From NCBI GenBank assembly GCA_028067895.1, contig JAPTUI010000427.1:1-9410 (forward strand): a DNA stretch of 9,410 bases. The letters are read 5' to 3'. Shown piece by piece: positions 5,648 through 9,410 of the stretch. This stretch comes from Pseudomonadota bacterium (GTDB lineage Bacteria; Pseudomonadota; Gammaproteobacteria; Steroidobacterales; Steroidobacteraceae). How positions within the stretch are numbered: position 1 is the first letter of the stretch; every line of letters starts with the position of its first letter. The notes below the pieces were generated by a model. The model worked only from the letters and a program-made list of their open reading frames with translations. It was not told the DNA's origin and searched no databases. A program made the position numbers and the translations under genes.

Positions 5648-6340
5648 TCAGCGCTGCATCAATGCGTAGCCGGCGCCGCGCACGCCCTGGATGCGGATGT
5701 GGTCGGTGAAGCGCTCGAGCTTGCGGCGCAGGTTGCTGATGTGGGTGTCGAGACTGCGGTCGGTGGGCAGCAGCCGCCGGCCGAGCGCCTGCTGCATCAG
5801 TTCCTCGCGCGTCACGGTGCGCGTATCGGCCTGCATCAGCAGCTCGAGGATGCGCAGCTCCGCGCTGGTGAGTTCCAGGTCCGCCCCGTCAACCTGGGCG
5901 CGGTGCGCACGCGCATCGAGCCTGAGCGCGCCGAACGAGAGGAGGCCCCCGGCGGGCGCATCGGCCATGCGGCGCAGCACCGCGCGGATGCGCGCCACCA
6001 GCTCGCGCGGACTGAACGGCTTGGCCAGATAATCGTCCGCGCCCATCTCCAGGCCCACCACCCGGTCGATTTCCTCCCCGCGCGCCGTGAGCATCAGCAC
6101 TGGCACGCGGCTCGTGGCGCGCAGCCGGCGCAGCACCTCGAAGCCGCTGAGTCCGGGCAGCATCACGTCGAGCACGACGAGGTCGATCCCGCCGCGTGCG
6201 AGCCGCTCGAGCGCACTCTGGCCGTTCTCGGCGGTCTCGGCGTCGAACCCTTCCGGCTCCAGGTACTCACGCAGCATTGCGCAGAGCTCCGCATCGTCAT
6301 CGACGAGCAGCAGCTGCGCGCGAGCCTCGGCGGGACTCAC
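5648..6340 (-). CDS. OmpR/CpxR-family response regulator
   Basis: This 230-aa DNA-binding regulator is the partner of the adjacent kinase. The receiver domain (about 9-120) has the acidic cluster D14-D16, phosphoacceptor D58 in LVVLDVMLPG, T85 in MLTARG and K107 in YLAKPF. The C-terminal winged-helix domain (about 133-228) includes LTSAELRILELL and the recognition-helix region DRSLDTHISNLRRKL. The wording of LTARGEEIDRVVGLEMGADDY is close to E. coli CpxR. The start is GTG at 6340, overlapping the TGA of the transporter ATPase as GTGA, with GGAG eight bases upstream, so translation is likely coupled to the transporter gene. It probably controls this operon or envelope and transport genes, but no CpxR-type box (GTAAA-N5-GTAAA) was found in the window. 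Confidence 0.95.
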   Translation of the reverse strand: MSPAEARAQLLLVDDDAELCAMLREYLEPEGFDAETAENGQSALERLARGGIDLVVLDVMLPGLSGFEVLRRLRATSRVPVLMLTARGEEIDRVVGLEMGADDYLAKPFSPRELVARIRAVLRRMADAPAGGLLSFGALRLDARAHRAQVDGADLELTSAELRILELLMQADTRTVTREELMQQALGRRLLPTDRSLDTHISNLRRKLERFTDHIRIQGVRGAGYALMQR

Positions 6341-7665
6341 GCAGGATTCTCCAGCGTGAACACCTGGCGCTGATCGTCGTAGGCGAAGATCTCCGCGTAG
6401 CGGCCCCAGCTGATCAGCGCCCGCAGCGTCTGCTCGGCGGCCTCCTCGGCCATGTTGTCCTCGAGCTCATCGAGGAAGCGGCTCTTCGGGGCGCGGTGCG
6501 CGCTGCGCTCATCGAGCACCCGGCGCACGTGCGCGGCGAGCGGGACGTAGGCGAGCAGGTGACGGGCGAAGAGACTCTTGCGCTCATCGGTGTCGGAATG
6601 GGCGAAGGCGAGTCCGGCCTCGGTGAGGCGGATGTCGCCGCCGCCGACTTCCGCCAGACGCAGCATCTGCAGCGTCTCGGCCACCGGAAACAGATCATCG
6701 CCTTCCATGTGCAGCGCCTGCGCGATGGCCGGCAGATCGGCGCGCCCGCCATAGGGCGGCTCGCTCACCGCCTCGATCAGACCGGCGAGCAGGTTCGTCG
6801 AGACGTGATCGAGCGGGGTACCGATCCCGACCGGCGCGGGCCGCTCGGCGCGCGCGCCGTCGCGGCCGTGGCCGGGACGCGCGGTCATCTCCACGTACAC
6901 CCGATCGACCAGCGCACGAAAGCGCGGGTCGAGCGGCTCGCGCGGCTGCGGCAGATCGATCGGGATCTCGCTCACCACCCGCCCCGGATGGGTGGAGAAG
7001 ATGAGCAGGCGGTCGCACATCTGCACCGCCTCCTCGATGTTGTGCGTCACCAGCAGCACCGCGCCGATCGGCAGCTCGCCGCGGCCCCACAGATCGAGAA
7101 AGTCGTTGCGCAGCGTCTCGGCGGTGAGCACGTCGAGCGCCGAGAACGGCTCGTCCATCAGCAGGATGTTCGGATGCACCACCAGCGCACGCGCGAAGCC
7201 GACCCGCTGGCGCATGCCGCCGGAGAGCTCGCGCGGATAGGCCGACTCGTAGCCGTCGAGTCCGATCAGGTCGATCGCCGCGAGCGAGCGCTTGCGGATC
7301 TCGGCCTCCGGCAGGCGCATCGCCTCGAGCCCGAGCTGCACGTTGCCGAGCACCGTGAGCCAGGGGAACAGCGCGAACCCCTGAAACACCATCGAGATGC
7401 CCTCGGCCGGACCCTCGACGGGCGCGCCGAGGTAGTGCACGACGCCGCGCGAGGGCGCATCGAGGCCGGCAATCAGGCGCAGCAGCGTCGATTTGCCGGA
7501 GCCGGAGCGCCCGAGCAGCCCGACGATCTCCCCGCGCTTGAGCGTGAGGTTCACATCCTCGAGCACCAGCAGCGCATCGCCGTCGGGTTTGAAGAAACTG
7601 CGCCCGATGTGCTCGACCTCGAGCAGCGCTTCGGGCACGGCGGCAGGCATCGCGGCGTCGTTCAT
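6337..7665 (-). CDS. NitT/TauT-type ABC transporter ATPase with C-terminal AAA-associated domain
   Basis: This 442-aa cytoplasmic ATPase energises the permease encoded just upstream. The nucleotide-binding domain (about 15-260) has Walker A GRSGSGKST (52-60), Q-loop Q95, signature LSGGMRQR (147-154), Walker B ending in ILLMDEP with D171/E172, SALD (175-178) and the switch His H208 in LLVTHN. FQGFALFPWLTV is typical of the nitrate/sulfonate/taurine subgroup. About 150 further residues (about 285-442) resemble the C-terminal AAA-associated domain found in a subset of these ATPases. It has a winged-helix-like middle and a conserved-looking end (ISWGRYAEIFAYD) and may regulate ATPase activity. 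AAGGGAG four bases before the ATG is a good ribosome site and overlaps the permease stop. The substrate cannot be read from the sequence. Confidence 0.93.
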   Translation of the reverse strand: MNDAAMPAAVPEALLEVEHIGRSFFKPDGDALLVLEDVNLTLKRGEIVGLLGRSGSGKSTLLRLIAGLDAPSRGVVHYLGAPVEGPAEGISMVFQGFALFPWLTVLGNVQLGLEAMRLPEAEIRKRSLAAIDLIGLDGYESAYPRELSGGMRQRVGFARALVVHPNILLMDEPFSALDVLTAETLRNDFLDLWGRGELPIGAVLLVTHNIEEAVQMCDRLLIFSTHPGRVVSEIPIDLPQPREPLDPRFRALVDRVYVEMTARPGHGRDGARAERPAPVGIGTPLDHVSTNLLAGLIEAVSEPPYGGRADLPAIAQALHMEGDDLFPVAETLQMLRLAEVGGGDIRLTEAGLAFAHSDTDERKSLFARHLLAYVPLAAHVRRVLDERSAHRAPKSRFLDELEDNMAEEAAEQTLRALISWGRYAEIFAYDDQRQVFTLENPA

Positions 7666-7675
7666 GGCGCTCCCT

Positions 7676-9394
7676 TCAGCTCATGCGGAATTTGCGCTCG
7701 GCGCGCGCGTAGAGCGGACGCCAGAACAGCCGGTTGATGATCACGACGAACAGACTCATCACCACGATCCCAAGGACGGTGCGCGCGAAGTTGCCGGCGC
7801 GGGTCGCATTGGCGATGTACGCCCCGAGGCCGCTCGCCGCCAGGTGCTTGTTGCCCCAGTCGGCGACCTCCGAGACGATGCTCGCATTCCACGAGCCGCC
7901 GGCGGCTGTGATCGCCCCGGTGATGTAGAACGGGAACACCGCCGGCAGCGCGATCCGCCGCCACCACAGCCAGCCGCGCACCTTGAGGTTGCTGCCGACC
8001 TGCTTCAGTTCGTTCGGCAGCGAGGACGCCCCGGCGATCACGTTGAACAGGATGTACCACTGCGTGCCGAGAATCATCAGCGGGCTGAGCCAGATGTTCG
8101 GATTGAGGCGAAACGCGACGATCCCGGAAACCACCACGGGGAACAGCAGGTTCACCGGAAAGGCGGCGAGGAACTGCGCCACCGGCTGTACCGCCGCGGC
8201 GAGCCGCGGACGGATGCCGACGTACACTCCGATCGGCACCCAGATCGCGCTCGCCAGTGCGATCAGCACCACCACGCGCAGCAGCGTCAGCAGCCCGAGC
8301 CCGACGACGTGCAACACCTCGTGCGGCGGGATGCGCGCGAACACATAGCGGGCCGTCTCCCAGCCGATCACACCCACCACGACCGCCACCGCGGCATACC
8401 AGAGCCCCTCGCGCCAGCGGCTGTGCGCCCGGTCGCGCCGCACGCGGCGCGGCTCGTTCGCGCGGCTGAACCCCAGGTGCACGACGCCGGCGAAGGCCCC
8501 GGCCGCCACGCTGAGCAGACGCGAGCGGCGCATCATCGTGAGCGCCCAGGAGCGGCTCGGCGTCAGCCCCGCCTCCTGCTCGAGCCGGAACCAGTCGGCA
8601 CTCGCGATCAACGGGCGGAAGATGATCTGATCGTAGATAAGGATCACGACGCTCATCGCGCCGATCGCCCAACCGATCGCGCCGAGGTTACGATCGGCGA
8701 TGGCGCGGGCAATGTACGAGCCGATGCCCGGCAGCGTCACGGTGGTGTGCCCGACGCTGATCGCCTCGGCGGCGACCACGAAGAACCAGCCGCCGGACAT
8801 CGACATCATCATGTTCCAGATGAGCGCGGGCATGGCGAACGGCACTTCCAGCCGCCAGAAGCGCATCCAGGGTCCGAGATGAAACGCGCGAGCCGCTTCG
8901 TCGAGTTCCTGCGGGATGCTGCGCAGGGAGTGATAGAAGCTGAACGCCATGTTCCACGCCTGGCTGGTGAACACCAGGAACACTGCGGCCATCTCCGCCC
9001 CGGCCACCCGGCCCGGGGTGAGCGAGAGGAAGAACACGATCAGGAACGAGAAGCCGAGGATCGGCACCGACTGCAGGATGTCGAGCAGCGGCACCAGCAC
9101 CGTGGCGGCGCGGCGGCTCTTGGCCGCGAGCGTCGCATAGCTGAAGGTGAAGACCAGCGAGGCGAGCATCGCCACCAGCATGCGCAGCGCCGTCTGGGCC
9201 GCATACCCGGGGAGCGCCCAGGGGCTGAGGGAGATCGGCTCGCTCTCCAGATGCGAGAGCGGACGGGTGAGCCCGTACGCGGTGTGCGCCAGGTAGGCGA
9301 GCGCCGCGAACACCAGCACGAAGGCGAGCACGTCCCACCGGCCCGGCACGAAGCGGCGCCTGAGAACGGAGATCGGCAGCCGTTCGGTGCTCAT
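7676..9394 (-). CDS. Double-domain NitT/TauT-type ABC transporter permease
   Basis: This 572-aa inner-membrane protein contains two permease domains in one chain, so one polypeptide could supply the whole membrane pathway. Domain 1 (about 20-270) has an EAA-type coupling loop at about 163-190 (LDEAARAFHLGPWMRFWRLE), then a membrane helix ending in IYDQIIFRPLIASADWFR. A basic, Arg-rich cytoplasmic linker (about 281-330) joins it to domain 2 (about 330-565), whose coupling loop lies at about 461-487 (NELKQVGSNLKVRGWLWWRR). The end, NRLFWRPLYARAERKF, is characteristic of these fused permeases. Such proteins are usually annotated as NitT/TauT-family anion or sulfonate importers, but direction and substrate are unproven and no periplasmic binding protein is encoded here. 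The start is ATG at 9394, close to the window edge, with only a weak ribosome site (TTGAGCGA). The gene is probably first in the operon or follows something outside the window. Confidence 0.92.
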   Translation of the reverse strand: MSTERLPISVLRRRFVPGRWDVLAFVLVFAALAYLAHTAYGLTRPLSHLESEPISLSPWALPGYAAQTALRMLVAMLASLVFTFSYATLAAKSRRAATVLVPLLDILQSVPILGFSFLIVFFLSLTPGRVAGAEMAAVFLVFTSQAWNMAFSFYHSLRSIPQELDEAARAFHLGPWMRFWRLEVPFAMPALIWNMMMSMSGGWFFVVAAEAISVGHTTVTLPGIGSYIARAIADRNLGAIGWAIGAMSVVILIYDQIIFRPLIASADWFRLEQEAGLTPSRSWALTMMRRSRLLSVAAGAFAGVVHLGFSRANEPRRVRRDRAHSRWREGLWYAAVAVVVGVIGWETARYVFARIPPHEVLHVVGLGLLTLLRVVVLIALASAIWVPIGVYVGIRPRLAAAVQPVAQFLAAFPVNLLFPVVVSGIVAFRLNPNIWLSPLMILGTQWYILFNVIAGASSLPNELKQVGSNLKVRGWLWWRRIALPAVFPFYITGAITAAGGSWNASIVSEVADWGNKHLAASGLGAYIANATRAGNFARTVLGIVVMSLFVVIINRLFWRPLYARAERKFRMS

Positions 9395-9410
9395 TCGCTC
9401 AAGTTTGCCC

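Noticed and set aside
4075..5709. Very long plus-strand open frame opposite the kinase gene
   Set aside because: It is antisense to a kinase with every catalytic motif in place; its translation is Arg/His/Gln-rich with no domain pattern, as expected for a mirror frame in high-GC DNA.
6196..7737. Very long plus-strand open frame opposite the ATPase and regulator genes
   Set aside because: It spans the ends of two well-defined minus-strand genes and has low-complexity Arg/His/Ala composition; it is a GC-driven shadow.
7662..8672. Minus-strand alternative frame within the permease gene
   Set aside because: The other minus-strand frame encodes a permease with correct helices and two coupling loops; this one is Arg/Gly-rich with no membrane segments.

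Overview
The window is high-GC DNA whose confident genes all lie on the minus strand, so transcription runs from high to low coordinates. The CpxA/CpxR-like two-component pair, the double-domain NitT/TauT-type permease and the GC-rich third codon positions fit a high-GC proteobacterium, probably gamma- or betaproteobacterial. That placement is inference; there is no rRNA or tRNA to anchor it.

Region 1 (about 9394 down to 4270) is a tight four-gene unit. It starts with a double-length ABC permease (9394-7676). Ten bases later comes its ATPase, which carries a C-terminal AAA-associated domain (7665-6337). The ATPase stop overlaps the GTG start of an OmpR/CpxR-family response regulator (6340-5648) in a GTGA junction. 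Four bases after that comes a CpxA-like sensor kinase (5643-4270). No substrate-binding protein is visible. The spacing argues that transporter and signalling pair are co-expressed. Behind the kinase is a 97-codon gene for a small membrane-anchored helical protein (4224-3931), with its own promoter-like element abutting its start codon.

Region 2 (3839 down to 620) holds two tandem paralogous CLC-type chloride channels/antiporters without CBS domains. The upstream copy (512 aa) has canonical signatures (GSGIP, GREGP). The downstream copy (528 aa) differs at exactly the ion-pathway positions (GGGIP, GPEGP), although the two are nearly identical elsewhere. The 94-base gap between them, together with the end of the upstream gene, contains a terminator-like stem followed by eight T and an inverted repeat of eight bases per arm. 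The upstream copy is preceded by a promoter-like element that is almost the same sequence as the one before the 97-aa gene, which suggests shared control.

Region 3 (619 down to 1) is mostly non-coding. It holds a strong GC hairpin after the second CLC gene, a 40-codon gene for a small hydrophobic/secreted peptide with a good ribosome-binding site (350-228), and a left edge where I cannot assign a gene.

No mobile element, CRISPR array or RNA gene was seen. The points most worth a second look are the divergent CLC pair, the repeated promoter element linking the small membrane protein to the CLC locus, and the ABC-transporter/two-component coupling.
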